This document shows positions 35,434 to 44,060 of a stretch of DNA of 64,000 nt, in pieces; position 1 is the stretch's first letter; every line of letters begins with the position of its first letter. A program made the position numbers and the translations under genes. Where the stretch lies: NCBI GenBank assembly GCA_027315365.1, contig DAHUYF010000029.1, forward strand, positions 1 through 64,000, read 5' to 3'. Under the pieces are notes generated by a model that saw nothing but the letters and a program-made list of their open reading frames with translations, made no database searches and was not told where the DNA came from. Origin of the DNA: Rhodospirillales bacterium (GTDB taxonomy: Bacteria > Pseudomonadota > Alphaproteobacteria > ATCC43930 > CGMCC-115725).

Positions 35434-37068
35434 CTATGCCGTGGGCAGCCGGTAGTCCTTGAACTGCTCGCGCAACTGCGTCTTCAGCACCTTGCCGGTC
35501 GCCCCGTGCGGCAGCTCCGGCACGATGACGACATCGTCGGGCAGCTGCCAGCGCGCGATCTTGTCGCCGAGGAAGGCGGTGATCGAGTCCTTGCTCGGCT
35601 GGCAGCCCGGCTTGGGCACGACGATCAGCAGCGGCCGCTCGTCCCATTTGGGGTGCGGCAGGCCGATCACCGCCGCCTCGGCGATGTCGGGATGGCCCAT
35701 CGCCGCGTTCTCGACATCGATCGAGCTGATCCATTCGCCGCCGGACTTGATCACGTCCTTGCTGCGGTCGACGATGATCATATAGCCGTCGCCGTCGATC
35801 GCCGAAACGTCGCCGGTGCGGAACCAGCCTTCCTCGTCGAACGCCGCCGCGGTCGCCTGGTCGTCGTTGAAGTAGCCGCTGACGATCCAGGGGCCACGCA
35901 CCAGCAGCTCGCCGGTCGAGGCGCCGTCATGGGGACGCGCCGCGCCGTCGGCGCCGACCACCTTCATGTCGACGCCGAACAGCGGCAGGCCCTGCTTGCT
36001 CTTGATCGCCAGGAGTTCGTCCGTCGAGCGCTCGAGGTGCTTCAGCTTGGGCAGCGCCAGCGTGCCCACCGGGCTCATCTCGGTCATGCCCCAGCCGTGG
36101 ATGCATTGGACGCCGTATTTCTCCTCGAAGGCCGCGATCATCGCCCGGGGCGCGGCCGAACCGCCAACGGTGACGCGCTTCACCCCGTCGAGGCGCTTGC
36201 CCGTCTGCTCGAGATACTGCAGGAGACCGAGCCAAACGGTCGGCACGCCCAGCGACAAGGTCACCTTCTCGGCCGTGAACAGCTCGTGCAGGCTGGCGCC
36301 GTCGAGCTTCGGCCCGGGAAACACCAGCTTCGCCCCCGACATCGCCGCGGCATAGGGGATGCCCCAGGCGTTGACATGGAACATCGGCACCACCGGCAGG
36401 ATGGCATCGCGCATTGAGACGCCCACGGCGTTGGCCGAGCAGATGGCGAAGCTGTGCAGCAGCGTCGAGCGATGGGTGTAGAGCGCCCCCTTGGGATTGC
36501 CGGTCGTGCCCGAGGTGTAGCAGAGCGACGAGGCCGTGTTCTCGTCGAATTCCGGCCAGACCAGATCGGGCGTCTCGCCGGCGACGATCTCCTCGTAGCA
36601 GAGCGCGCCGGGCAGGCTGGTCTGCGGCATGTGCTCGCGATCGGTCATGATCACATAGTGCCGCACCCCCGGCCATTCGCCGGCCATCTTCTCGGCGATC
36701 GGCACGAAGGTGAGATCGAGAAGGAGGACCTTGTCCTCGGCATGGTTGACGATGTAGCGCAGCTGGTCGGCGAAGAGCCGCGGATTGACCGTGTGGCAGA
36801 CCGCGCCGATGCCGGAGACCGCGAAATAGATCTCGAAATGCCGGTGGTTGTTCCAGGCCAGGGTCGCGACGCGATCGCCGAGCCCGACTCCCAGGCGCTT
36901 CATGGCCTTCGCCAGCTGCCGCGCGCGGCGCTCGGCCTCGGCGTAGGTGTAGCGATAGATCGGACCTTCGGTAGTCCGCGTCACGATCTCGGTATCGCCG
37001 TGGTACTCCGCGGCGTATTGGATGAGCGCCCCGATGAGCAGCGGGCGGTCCATCATCAAGCCGCGCAT
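35434..37068 (-). CDS. AMP-forming acyl-CoA ligase (medium-chain or DmdB-like)
   Basis: A 544-residue acyl-CoA synthetase. The AMP-binding signature is SSLCYTSGTTGNPKGALYTH, the A5-like motif is GWGMTEMSP, A7/A8 are EEGWFRTGDVSAIDGDGYMIIVDRSKDVIKSGGEWIS, and the catalytic Lys is in PHGATGKVLKTQL. The best match by eye is the 3-(methylthio)propionyl-CoA ligase DmdB/long-chain ligase group. Reading from the ATG at 37068, preceded by GGGGG, removes an unrelated leader. The SDR genes beside it suggest degradation of a carboxylic acid. Confidence 0.82.
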   Translation of the reverse strand: MRGLMMDRPLLIGALIQYAAEYHGDTEIVTRTTEGPIYRYTYAEAERRARQLAKAMKRLGVGLGDRVATLAWNNHRHFEIYFAVSGIGAVCHTVNPRLFADQLRYIVNHAEDKVLLLDLTFVPIAEKMAGEWPGVRHYVIMTDREHMPQTSLPGALCYEEIVAGETPDLVWPEFDENTASSLCYTSGTTGNPKGALYTHRSTLLHSFAICSANAVGVSMRDAILPVVPMFHVNAWGIPYAAAMSGAKLVFPGPKLDGASLHELFTAEKVTLSLGVPTVWLGLLQYLEQTGKRLDGVKRVTVGGSAAPRAMIAAFEEKYGVQCIHGWGMTEMSPVGTLALPKLKHLERSTDELLAIKSKQGLPLFGVDMKVVGADGAARPHDGASTGELLVRGPWIVSGYFNDDQATAAAFDEEGWFRTGDVSAIDGDGYMIIVDRSKDVIKSGGEWISSIDVENAAMGHPDIAEAAVIGLPHPKWDERPLLIVVPKPGCQPSKDSITAFLGDKIARWQLPDDVVIVPELPHGATGKVLKTQLREQFKDYRLPTA

Positions 37069-37142
37069 TGTATCCCCCCTGGCTCGTTCGATCCGTCGTT
37101 CCGGCGGCCCATGCCTATAGCGGACGCGGCGCGGCGCGCCAA

Positions 37143-37910
37143 TCAGAAAGACGCGCTGAAACCGCCATCGACGGTGAGCACGTGGCCGTTGACGTAGGCG
37201 GCTTCGTCGGAAGCGAGGAACACCGCGGCGCCGCCGATCTCGTGCGGCTGGCCCCAGCGGCGCAACGGCACGCGCAGTTCGACGAAGGACAGGAATTTGG
37301 CATCGGCGACGCGCTCGGCGTTGGTCTCGGTCGCGAAGAACCCGGGCGCGATGGCATTGGCGGTGATGCCGCACGGGCCGTACTCGGCGGCGAGCGAACG
37401 GGTGAGCGCGGCCAGGCCGCCCTTCGCCGCGGTATAGGCCGCATCGCCGGCGCGCGACAGCGGCCCCGCCACCGAAGTCACCATGATGAGGCGCCCGCGG
37501 CCCTGCGGCAGCATCAGCGCCGCCGCCGCCTTGGCGAGGACGAAGGGCGCGGCGAGATTGACCTCGAGCATCTCGCGCATGTCGGCGAGCGAGAGCTGGT
37601 CGATGGTTCGGCGGTTGCGCAGCCCGACATTGCTGACGAGGACGTCGAGCCTGCCATGCTCGGCGGCGATGGCGGCGAAGGCGCGGGCGGTCGCGGCCTC
37701 GTCGGCGACGTCGAAGACCAGCGGCGCCGCGGCGAAGCCTTGCGCCCGCAGCGAGGCCACGGGCCCCGACAGCCGCGCCGCATCGCGCCCGTTGAGCAGC
37801 ACCTGCGCCCCCGCCTGCGCCAGGCTCGCCGCCATGGCGAAACCCAGCCCGCGCCCCGCTCCGGTCACCAGCGCCAGCCGGCCCGCGAGCGAGAACGGCC
37901 GCTCTGCCAT
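37143..37910 (-). CDS. Short-chain dehydrogenase/reductase (gluconate 5-dehydrogenase-like)
   Basis: A 255-residue SDR with the cofactor loop VTGAGRGLGFAMAASL, SNVGLRNRR (in place of NNAG), Ser in VTSVAGPLSRAG, and Tyr-x3-Lys in AAYTAAKGGLAAL. It is similar to the gluconate 5-dehydrogenase group by its ITANAIAPGFFATETN and PLRRWGQPHEIGGAAVFLASD motifs. It lies eight bases after the MetE-like gene, indicating one operon. The substrate is unknown. Confidence 0.8.
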   Translation of the reverse strand: MAERPFSLAGRLALVTGAGRGLGFAMAASLAQAGAQVLLNGRDAARLSGPVASLRAQGFAAAPLVFDVADEAATARAFAAIAAEHGRLDVLVSNVGLRNRRTIDQLSLADMREMLEVNLAAPFVLAKAAAALMLPQGRGRLIMVTSVAGPLSRAGDAAYTAAKGGLAALTRSLAAEYGPCGITANAIAPGFFATETNAERVADAKFLSFVELRVPLRRWGQPHEIGGAAVFLASDEAAYVNGHVLTVDGGFSASF

Positions 37911-37918
37911 GCGCTCGC

Positions 37919-39085
37919 CTATCCGAACAGCCGGTCCGAGGCGAGGCGCGCGCCGTCTCTGAGCGCACCGAGCTTGGCCCAGACCACGTCTTCGGCGACC
38001 CGTCCCATGCCGGCCGAGGTGTCGAAGCCGCAATCGGTGCCGGCGATGACGCGCCGGGGGTCGCCCACCGCCCGCGCCACGCGCTCGATGCGCTCGGCGA
38101 CGACCTCGGGATGCTCGACGAAATTGGTCAGGCTGTCGATCACCCCGGCGACGATGAGCTGATCCCCGGCCGGCGGCAGGGTCTCCAGGCAACGCACCTC
38201 GTGGGCATGGCGCGGATTGGCGAAGGGCAGCACGAAGGCGCCGACCTTGGCCTGCCGCAGCACCGGCCAGATTTCCGGGAGCGGCACGTCACAGTCGTGC
38301 GGCGCCTCGTAATTCCCCCAGCAGACATGCATGCGCACGCGATCGCGCGGCACGTCGGCCAGCGCCGTGTTGATCGCCGTCACGACGCGCTCGACGAATC
38401 CCAGGAAATCGCCGAGCGGCCGATCCATGTAGGAAACATGCCGCTCCAGCGCGAGATCGGGGCAATCGAGCTGCAGCAGAAAGCCGTTGGCGACGATGGC
38501 GTCATATTCGACCTTGAGCGCCGCGGCGAGGGCGGCCAGATAGGCTTCTTCGCTGGCGTAATGCTCGTTCAGCACCGCCGAGGCGACGATGCCCGGCGAG
38601 GGCGCGGTGAGGAAAGGCTCGACGAAGCCGCGCGCCATGCCGTCGAGCGCCACGCGGAAATCGCGGCATTCGGCCTCGACCAGGGCGGGGTCGAGATAGC
38701 GGATCTCGCCGACCGCCTTGGGCGGTGCGAAGTTGCTCACCGCCTCCTTGCCCGCGAGCTGGCTGTGCAGCGCCGCCTTGAACAGGGGATAGCGCTCGAT
38801 ATCGCCGCGCGGCGCGCGCTGCCAGCTGCCGCCGAAGCCGCTGAGCCGGTGGCGGAGATAGAGGAAGAAACCTTCGCGCTGCTGCTCGCCGTTGTTGCCG
38901 ATGTCGATGCCGCAGTCGAGCTGCTTCGGCAGCACCCAGCGAAGCGCGCGCCGGCCCGCCTCGGCGAGCGCCGCCTCGTCCACCGCCTCGCCGCCCGCGC
39001 GCCGCGCGTAGAGCCGCGTCAGCTCCGCCGGCCGCGGCAGGCTGCCGGTATGCGTCGTCAGTATCCTCTCTGCGCTGCGCTGCAT
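37919..39085 (-). CDS. MetE-like zinc-dependent thiol methyl/alkyltransferase
   Basis: A 388-residue protein of the cobalamin-independent methionine synthase C-terminal family. The zinc-binding pattern is His-x-Cys in MHVCWGNYE and the distal Cys in AGTDCGFDTSAG. The N-terminus contains LTTHTGSLPRP, typical of this group, which also includes the epoxyalkane:coenzyme M transferase XecA. The ATG at 39085 is chosen because GGGAGG lies at the right distance; the ATG two codons earlier abuts it. It heads an operon with two SDRs and an acyl-CoA ligase. The thiol acceptor and the alkyl donor are unknown. Confidence 0.78.
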   Translation of the reverse strand: MQRSAERILTTHTGSLPRPAELTRLYARRAGGEAVDEAALAEAGRRALRWVLPKQLDCGIDIGNNGEQQREGFFLYLRHRLSGFGGSWQRAPRGDIERYPLFKAALHSQLAGKEAVSNFAPPKAVGEIRYLDPALVEAECRDFRVALDGMARGFVEPFLTAPSPGIVASAVLNEHYASEEAYLAALAAALKVEYDAIVANGFLLQLDCPDLALERHVSYMDRPLGDFLGFVERVVTAINTALADVPRDRVRMHVCWGNYEAPHDCDVPLPEIWPVLRQAKVGAFVLPFANPRHAHEVRCLETLPPAGDQLIVAGVIDSLTNFVEHPEVVAERIERVARAVGDPRRVIAGTDCGFDTSAGMGRVAEDVVWAKLGALRDGARLASDRLFG

Positions 39086-39209
39086 CGCCATCCCTCCCGG
39101 GCGGCCACTCTACCGCGGCGCCCGGCGCATACAATCCCCGGCGATCGGCCCCCAGCGATCGGTCATCGTCGTCCTGGCACCGACGGCCCGACCGGGCGCC
39201 GCTCGGGGG

Positions 39210-40409
39210 TCACGCCGCCCGCAGCGCCTGGTCGAGATCGGCGATCAAATCGGCCGGGTCCTCGAGCCCGACGGAGAGCCGCACCAGCCCGTCATCGATG
39301 CCGAGCTCGGCCCGTTCCTCGGGCTTGAAGCGGTGATGCGTGGTGGTGGCGGGATGAGTGACCAGGCTCTTGGCGTCGCCGAGATTGTTGGAGATCTCGA
39401 TCAGCTTCAGGGCGTTCTGGAAGCGGAACGCGCCGGGCTTGCCGCCCGCAACCGAGAGCGCCAGCAAGGTGCCGCCGCCGCTCATCTGCCGCCGCGCCAG
39501 CTGATGCTGCGGATGACTGTCGAGGCCGGGATAGAGCACGCGCGCGACCTTGCCGTGGCGCTCGAGGAAGGCGGCGATTTCGGCCGCCGACCGGCCCATC
39601 GCCTCGACGCGCAGCGGCAGGGTCTCGATGCCCTTGAGCAGCAGCCAGGCGTTGAACGGGCTCAAGGCCGGTCCGGTATGGCGCAGGAACGGCATCAGGC
39701 TCTCGCGCACAAGCTTGTCGCGCCCGAGCACCGCGCCGCCGAGGCTGCGGCCCTGCCCGTCGATATGCTTGGTGGCGGAATAGACGACGATGTCGGCGCC
39801 GAGCTGCAGCGGGCGCTGCAGCAGCGGCGTGGCGAAGACGTTGTCGACCACCAGCACGCCGCCGGCGCGATGGGTAAGCTCGGCCACCGCGGCGAGGTCG
39901 ACCAGCTCGAGCGTCGGGTTGGACGGGCTCTCGCAGAACACCGCCTTTACCCCTGGCGCCAGCGCCCGGCGCCAGGCGGCGAGGTCGCGTCCGTCGACCA
40001 GCTCGGTCACGACGCCGTAGCGCGGCAGGATCTGGGTGACGATGTAGTTGCAGGAATTGAAGAGCGCGCGCGAGGCGACGACCCGGTCGCCGGCCTTGAC
40101 CTGCGAGGCGAGTGCGGCGAACACCGCCGCCATGCCGCTCGCCGTCGCGCGGCAGGCCTCGGCGCCCTCGAGCAGCCGCAGACGTTCCTCGAACATCGCC
40201 ACGGTGGGATTGGCGTAGCGCGAATAGACGAAGCGCGAGCCGTCATTGGCGAAGGCGGCTTCGGCCTCCTCCGCCGTCTTGTAGACATAGCCCGAGCTCA
40301 TATAGATCGCCTCGGCGGTCTCCATGAACTGGCTGCGCAGATGGCCGCCGCGCGCCATCAGGGTGCGCGGGCGAAGGCCTGGGGGAAGCTCGCGAAAGGC
40401 GTCAGGCAT
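39210..40409 (-). CDS. metZ: O-succinylhomoserine sulfhydrylase
   Basis: A 399-residue PLP enzyme of the Cys/Met metabolism family that makes homocysteine from O-succinylhomoserine and sulfide. The PLP Lys is in YSATKHIDGQGRSLGGAV, the phosphate-binding region is ATASGMAAVFAALASQ, and FSESPSNPTLELVD-type sequence is present as FCESPSNPTLELVD. The upstream leader carries a SAM-II riboswitch, which supports a methionine role. The MetE-like gene follows after 124 bases. Confidence 0.92.
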   Translation of the reverse strand: MPDAFRELPPGLRPRTLMARGGHLRSQFMETAEAIYMSSGYVYKTAEEAEAAFANDGSRFVYSRYANPTVAMFEERLRLLEGAEACRATASGMAAVFAALASQVKAGDRVVASRALFNSCNYIVTQILPRYGVVTELVDGRDLAAWRRALAPGVKAVFCESPSNPTLELVDLAAVAELTHRAGGVLVVDNVFATPLLQRPLQLGADIVVYSATKHIDGQGRSLGGAVLGRDKLVRESLMPFLRHTGPALSPFNAWLLLKGIETLPLRVEAMGRSAAEIAAFLERHGKVARVLYPGLDSHPQHQLARRQMSGGGTLLALSVAGGKPGAFRFQNALKLIEISNNLGDAKSLVTHPATTTHHRFKPEERAELGIDDGLVRLSVGLEDPADLIADLDQALRAA

Positions 40410-40442
40410 GGTTCCTGCTCCTGCGGCCGCCGGCCGGACACG

Positions 40443-40472
40443 AAAAAACCCTAACCCGCGACGGTCAGGGTT
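40443..40472 (-). terminator. Terminator between the SAM-II riboswitch and metZ
   Basis: Reading leftward, AACCCT pairs with AGGGTT, and an alternative nested stem AACCC/GGGTT is possible, followed by TTTTTT. It lies after the riboswitch and before the metZ ribosome-binding site, so it would stop the leader transcript. Confidence 0.72.
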
Positions 40473-40485
40473 CCCAGAGGAGCCT

Positions 40486-40544
40486 CCGACCTTTTAGCGG
40501 TTGTTTTTACGTGGCCGCAAGCCGGTCGGCTCAAATCACCACGG
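40486..40544 (-). promoter_or_regulatory. SAM-II riboswitch
   Basis: The RNA-sense sequence contains all core blocks of the SAM-II class: CCGTGGTGATTTGAGCCG at the 5' end, CTTGCGGCCACGT in the middle, AAAAACAACCGCTAAAAGG at the 3' end. The GTGG/CCAC stem and the AAAAGG pseudoknot element match the known pseudoknot. The ligand in known cases is S-adenosylmethionine. Unlike many SAM-II leaders, the purine-rich end lies about 80 bases before the metZ start and a terminator intervenes, so attenuation is likely. Confidence 0.92.
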
Positions 40545-40553
40545 AATGGCAAG

Positions 40554-40582
40554 CGCGTACTCTCCGGCGCGCGTCGTGTCAA
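40554..40582 (-). promoter_or_regulatory. Putative promoter of the metZ leader
   Basis: A consensus -35 TTGACA (40582-40577) is followed 17 bases later by TACGCG as a weak -10. The start would be near 40548, just before the first conserved base of the riboswitch. Confidence 0.5.
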
Positions 40583-40584
40583 GC

Positions 40585-40773
40585 CTAATGCAAGGCGGCA
40601 TTGGGACGGCAGACGTTGTACCAGACGCCGAGATGATCCGCCTTCCATTTGGGGTCAGCGCAGTTCTTCTGCTGCTGGGCGGCCTCGGCCTGATCCTCCG
40701 CCGGATCGATGCCGTTGCCGGCGGCGCAGGCGGACAACAGCACCACCACCATCGCGAGTCCGAGCCTCTTCAT
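40585..40773 (-). CDS. Small lipoprotein
   Basis: A 62-residue protein with a lipoprotein signal (MKRLGLAMVVVLLSAC, lipobox LSAC). The mature part has a charged region (AEDQAEAAQQQKNCADP) and WKADHLGVWYNVCRPN with two more cysteines. A GGGGAG ribosome-binding site lies before the ATG. The gene is just upstream of the metZ promoter, on the same strand. The function is unknown. Confidence 0.68.
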   Translation of the reverse strand: MKRLGLAMVVVLLSACAAGNGIDPAEDQAEAAQQQKNCADPKWKADHLGVWYNVCRPNAALH

Positions 40774-40943
40774 CGCATCACTCCCCGACCGGCGATTGTC
40801 CGGTCTTTTTCGCGCAGCACGGCGCCCGTGCCAACTAAAAAATTAGCGCGGCCGCCGGGATGGCGGCAGTAACCGCGATCGAGTAGCTTCCCCGCTGAGG
40901 CCGGGAGACGCCGGCACCAGGGATGGAAGACGGGAGCAAGCCC

Positions 40944-41714
40944 ATGTCGATTTTCGATCTCGCCGGCAAGACCGCGATCGTCACCGGCTCCTCCAAGGGC
41001 ATCGGCCGGGCGATCGCCGAGCAGCTGGCGCTGTTCGGGGCCAATGTCGTGGTGTCGAGCCGCAAGGGCCCCGCCTGCGAAGAGGTGGTCGCCGGCATCA
41101 AGCAGGCGGGCGGCAAAGCGGTGGCGATCCCGGCACATATCGGCGACAAGGCCGCGCTCCAGAACCTCGTCGACCAATCCGTCCGCGCCTTCGGCCGGAT
41201 CGACGTCCTGGTCTGCAACGCCGCAGTCAATCCCTATTACGGCCCGCTCGCCGGGATCAGCGACGATGCCTTCGATCGCATCATGGACAGCAACATCCGC
41301 AGCAATCTCTGGCTGTGCAACATGGTGATCCCCGGCATGGCCAAGCGCAAGGACGGCTCGGTCATCATCGTCTCGAGCATCGGCGGCCTGCGCGGCAGTT
41401 CGACGCTCGGCGCCTATGGCATCTCCAAGGCCGCCGACATGCAGCTGGCGCGCAGCCTCGCCGTCGAATGGGGCGAGCACAACATCCGCATCAATGCCAT
41501 CGCGCCGGGCCTGGTCAAGACCGATTTCGCCCGCGCCCTCTGGGAGAACAAGGACGTGCTGGCGCAGGCCCTGGCGCAGTCGCCGCTGGCCATGATCGGC
41601 GAGCCCGTCGACATCGCCGGCACGGCGGTGCTGCTGGCCTCCCCCGCCGGCCGCTTCATCACCGGCCAGACGCTGGTGATCGACGGCGGCGTGACGATCG
41701 CGGGAAGGGGGTAG
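40944..41714 (+). CDS. Short-chain dehydrogenase/reductase (3-oxoacyl-ACP reductase/glucose dehydrogenase type)
   Basis: A 256-residue classical SDR with VTGSSKGIGRAIAEQL, CNAAVNPYYG in place of NNAG, Ser in VSSIGGLRGS and Tyr-x3-Lys in GAYGISKAADM. The C-terminal FITGQTLVIDGGVTI is the usual SDR end. GGGAGC lies before the ATG at 40944; an ATG at 40923 is possible but lacks such a site. It converges on the thiolase gene, with a long hairpin between. The substrate is not indicated, but its neighbours act on acyl-CoA. Confidence 0.82.
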   Translation: MSIFDLAGKTAIVTGSSKGIGRAIAEQLALFGANVVVSSRKGPACEEVVAGIKQAGGKAVAIPAHIGDKAALQNLVDQSVRAFGRIDVLVCNAAVNPYYGPLAGISDDAFDRIMDSNIRSNLWLCNMVIPGMAKRKDGSVIIVSSIGGLRGSSTLGAYGISKAADMQLARSLAVEWGEHNIRINAIAPGLVKTDFARALWENKDVLAQALAQSPLAMIGEPVDIAGTAVLLASPAGRFITGQTLVIDGGVTIAGRG

Positions 41715-41718
41715 CAGA

Positions 41719-41759
41719 AGTTATCAGTCATCAGTGCGGACCACTGATCACTGACAACT
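41719..41759. terminator. Long imperfect hairpin between convergent genes
   Basis: AGTT-ATCAGTCATCAGTG and CACTGATCACTGAC-AACT form an 18-bp stem with two mismatches around the loop CGGAC. It lies between the convergent SDR and thiolase stops. There is no strong T-run on either side (AAAA follows), so it may be a bidirectional terminator or a short dispersed repeat made of CAGT words. Confidence 0.5.
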
Positions 41760-41779
41760 GAAAACCGCCGACTTCTCCT

Positions 41780-42958
41780 TCACGCTATCTCGAACAGCCC
41801 GGCGGCGCCCATGCCGCCGCCGATGCACATGGTGACGACGGCGTATTTGGCGCCGCGGCGCTTGCCTTCGATGAGGGCGTGGCCGGTGAGCCGGGCGCCG
41901 CTCATGCCATAGGGATGGCCGACCGAGATGGCGCCGCCGTCGACGTTGAACTTAGCGGGGTCGATGCCGAGGCGGTCGCGGCAATAGAGCGCCTGCACGG
42001 CAAAGGCCTCGTTGAGCTCCCAGATGTCGATATCGGCGACCTTGAGCCCATGCTGCTTCAGCAGCTTGGGCACGGCGAAGACCGGACCGATGCCCATCTC
42101 GTCGGGCTCGCAGCCCGCCACTGCCATGCCGCGATAGATGCCGAGCGGCGCGAGGCCGCGCTTCTCGGCGAGCCGGCGCTCCATCACGACGCAGGCCGAG
42201 GCGCCGTCGGAAAGCTGGCTGGCATTGCCGGCGGTGACGAAGCCACCGTCGCGCACCGGCTTCAGCGAGGCCAGCCCCTGCGCCGTCGTCTCCGGCCGGT
42301 TGCCCTCGTCCTTCGCCAGCGTGACCACTTCGGTCCAGCTCTTGCTGCCGTCCTTGTCGGCCATCAGCTTCACCGTCTTCATCGGCGCGATCTCGGCCTC
42401 GAAGCGCCCGGCCTGCTGCGCCGCGGCGGTGCGCTGCTGGCTCGTCAGCGCGAAGGCGTCCTGCTGCTCGCGCGTCACCTGATAGCGCTGCGCCACGATG
42501 TCGGCGGTCTCGATCATCGTCATGTAGATGTCGGGCCGGTGCTCGACCAGCCACTCGTCGGCAAAGCGGTGCTTGTTCATGTTGTACTGCACGAGGCTGA
42601 TCGATTCGACGCCGCCGCCCACCGCCACGTCGATGCCGTCGACCATGATGCGCTGCGCCGCGACGCTGATCGCCATCAGGCCCGAGCTGCAGAAGCGGTT
42701 GATCGTCTCGCCCGGCACCGTGACCGGCAGGCCGGCGCGGAGCGCCGCGTCGCGCGCGATGTTGTGGCCGGTGGCGCCTTCGGGATTGGCGCAACCGATG
42801 ATCACGTCCTCGACCTCGCCGGGCTCGACCTTGGCGCGCTCGACCGCCTGCTGGATGACATGGCCCGTCATGCTGGCGCCGTGGGTGTTGTTGAAGGCGC
42901 CGCGCACCGCCTTGCCGATGGGCGTACGCGCCGTCGCGACGATGACCGCTTCTCTCAT
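41780..42958 (-). CDS. Acetyl-CoA C-acyltransferase (beta-ketothiolase)
   Basis: A 392-residue classical thiolase that splits 3-ketoacyl-CoA with CoA. The nucleophile Cys is in [13 protein letters not shown], the His in [14 protein letters not shown], and the second Cys in [12 protein letters not shown]. All three catalytic elements are present, unlike the SCP2-type thiolase at 12.2 kb. The N-terminus [20 protein letters not shown] is standard. It is divergent from the MaoC gene, and together with the acyl-CoA ligase nearby it would support beta-oxidation. Confidence 0.9.
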   Translation of the reverse strand: MREAVIVATARTPIGKAVRGAFNNTHGASMTGHVIQQAVERAKVEPGEVEDVIIGCANPEGATGHNIARDAALRAGLPVTVPGETINRFCSSGLMAISVAAQRIMVDGIDVAVGGGVESISLVQYNMNKHRFADEWLVEHRPDIYMTMIETADIVAQRYQVTREQQDAFALTSQQRTAAAQQAGRFEAEIAPMKTVKLMADKDGSKSWTEVVTLAKDEGNRPETTAQGLASLKPVRDGGFVTAGNASQLSDGASACVVMERRLAEKRGLAPLGIYRGMAVAGCEPDEMGIGPVFAVPKLLKQHGLKVADIDIWELNEAFAVQALYCRDRLGIDPAKFNVDGGAISVGHPYGMSGARLTGHALIEGKRRGAKYAVVTMCIGGGMGAAGLFEIA

Positions 42959-43094
42959 AGGCCTCTCCTCATGATTTTGCCGGCAGCCTTGCCCACGCCC
43001 TCCGGAGTGTCAACCCCTGCTGCACCGCTCTGGACGCGGCATCGGCTTCCGGGAAGAATGTGCGGCCCCGCCGCCCGCGAAAGGACCCACGCCG

Positions 43095-43553
43095 ATGCGC
43101 CGATTTGCCGATGTCCAGGAACTCAAGACCGTTGTCGGCCAGGTGCTCGGCGAAAGCGAGTGGGTGACGATCAGCCAGGAGATGATCGACCGCTTCGCCG
43201 AGGCGACCGGCGACCATCAGTGGATCCATGTCGATCGCGAGCGCGCCAAGACCTCGCCTTTCGGCACGACCATCGCGCACGGCTTCCTGACGCTGTCGCT
43301 GGTCCCGCGGCTGATCGACGAGGTCTATCAGGTCGGCAAGGTCGCGGCGCGGCTCAATTACGGCTGCAACAAGGTGCGCTTCACCCAGCCGGTGCCGAGC
43401 GGCAGCCGCATCAAGGCACAGATCCGCCTCGCCGAGGTGGCGGAGACGCCCAAGGGCGTGCGCGTCACCTCGGAAGCCACCATCGCGGTCGAAGGCTCGG
43501 ACCGTCCGGCCTGCATCGCCGAGTTGGTGGCAGTGGTGCTGCCGGAAAGCTGA
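43095..43553 (+). CDS. MaoC-family (R)-enoyl-CoA hydratase
   Basis: A 152-residue single hot-dog hydratase. The hydratase 2 motif is seen in FAEATGDHQWIHVDRERAKTSPFGTTIAHGFLTLSL, with Asp40 and His45 as the catalytic pair. It adds water to trans-2-enoyl-CoA to give the (R)-3-hydroxy form, often for PHA synthesis or beta-oxidation. It is divergent from the thiolase gene. Confidence 0.87.
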   Translation: MRRFADVQELKTVVGQVLGESEWVTISQEMIDRFAEATGDHQWIHVDRERAKTSPFGTTIAHGFLTLSLVPRLIDEVYQVGKVAARLNYGCNKVRFTQPVPSGSRIKAQIRLAEVAETPKGVRVTSEATIAVEGSDRPACIAELVAVVLPES

Positions 43554-43634
43554 GCCGTGCGACCGCTAAAATACCGGTAAAATCCGCGGCGATACTGCTC
43601 GCTTCCGGAGCTGCTCGACCCCACATTGCCAGGC

Positions 43635-44030
43635 ATGGGCAATGCGATCGCCATCGCCGTTTCGGGCCTGACCGCCGCCAGCACCCAACTGAGCGCGACG
43701 GCGAGCAATATCGCCAATAGCCAGGACACCGCGCCGCTGACGCCGCAGCCGGGCCAGCCCAAGCCCTATCAGCCGATCCAGGTGACGCAGACCGCCACCG
43801 CCGGCGGCGGCACGGCGGCGGTACAGCAGCCGGTGACGCCGGCGAGCAACGCGATCTACGATCCGAACTCGCCTTTTGCGGACAGCAACGGCAACGTCGC
43901 GGCGCCCAACCTCGATCTGGCGCAGCAGACGGTCAGCCTCAACGCCACCGCCCTCTCCTACGACGCCAATGTCAAAGTGATGAGCGTGGCGCAGAAGATG
44001 CAAGGCTACCTCCTCAACATCTTCAGCTGA
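43635..44030 (+). CDS. Orphan FlgC-like flagellar rod protein
   Basis: A 131-residue protein with both ends of the flagellar rod family: the N-terminal helix AIAVSGLTAASTQLSATASNIAN and the C-terminal NLDLAQQTVSLNATALSYDANVKVMSVAQKM...LLNIFS. The middle is rich in Pro, Gln and Thr. ATG at 43635 is chosen over a TTG nine bases earlier. It is far from any other flagellar gene in this window and next to metabolic genes, so it may be a relic, a moonlighting extracellular rod-like protein or part of a scattered flagellar set. Confidence 0.72.
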   Translation: MGNAIAIAVSGLTAASTQLSATASNIANSQDTAPLTPQPGQPKPYQPIQVTQTATAGGGTAAVQQPVTPASNAIYDPNSPFADSNGNVAAPNLDLAQQTVSLNATALSYDANVKVMSVAQKMQGYLLNIFS

Positions 44031-44060
44031 GTGCGACGCGCGCAGCGCGTCGTCGCTGGC

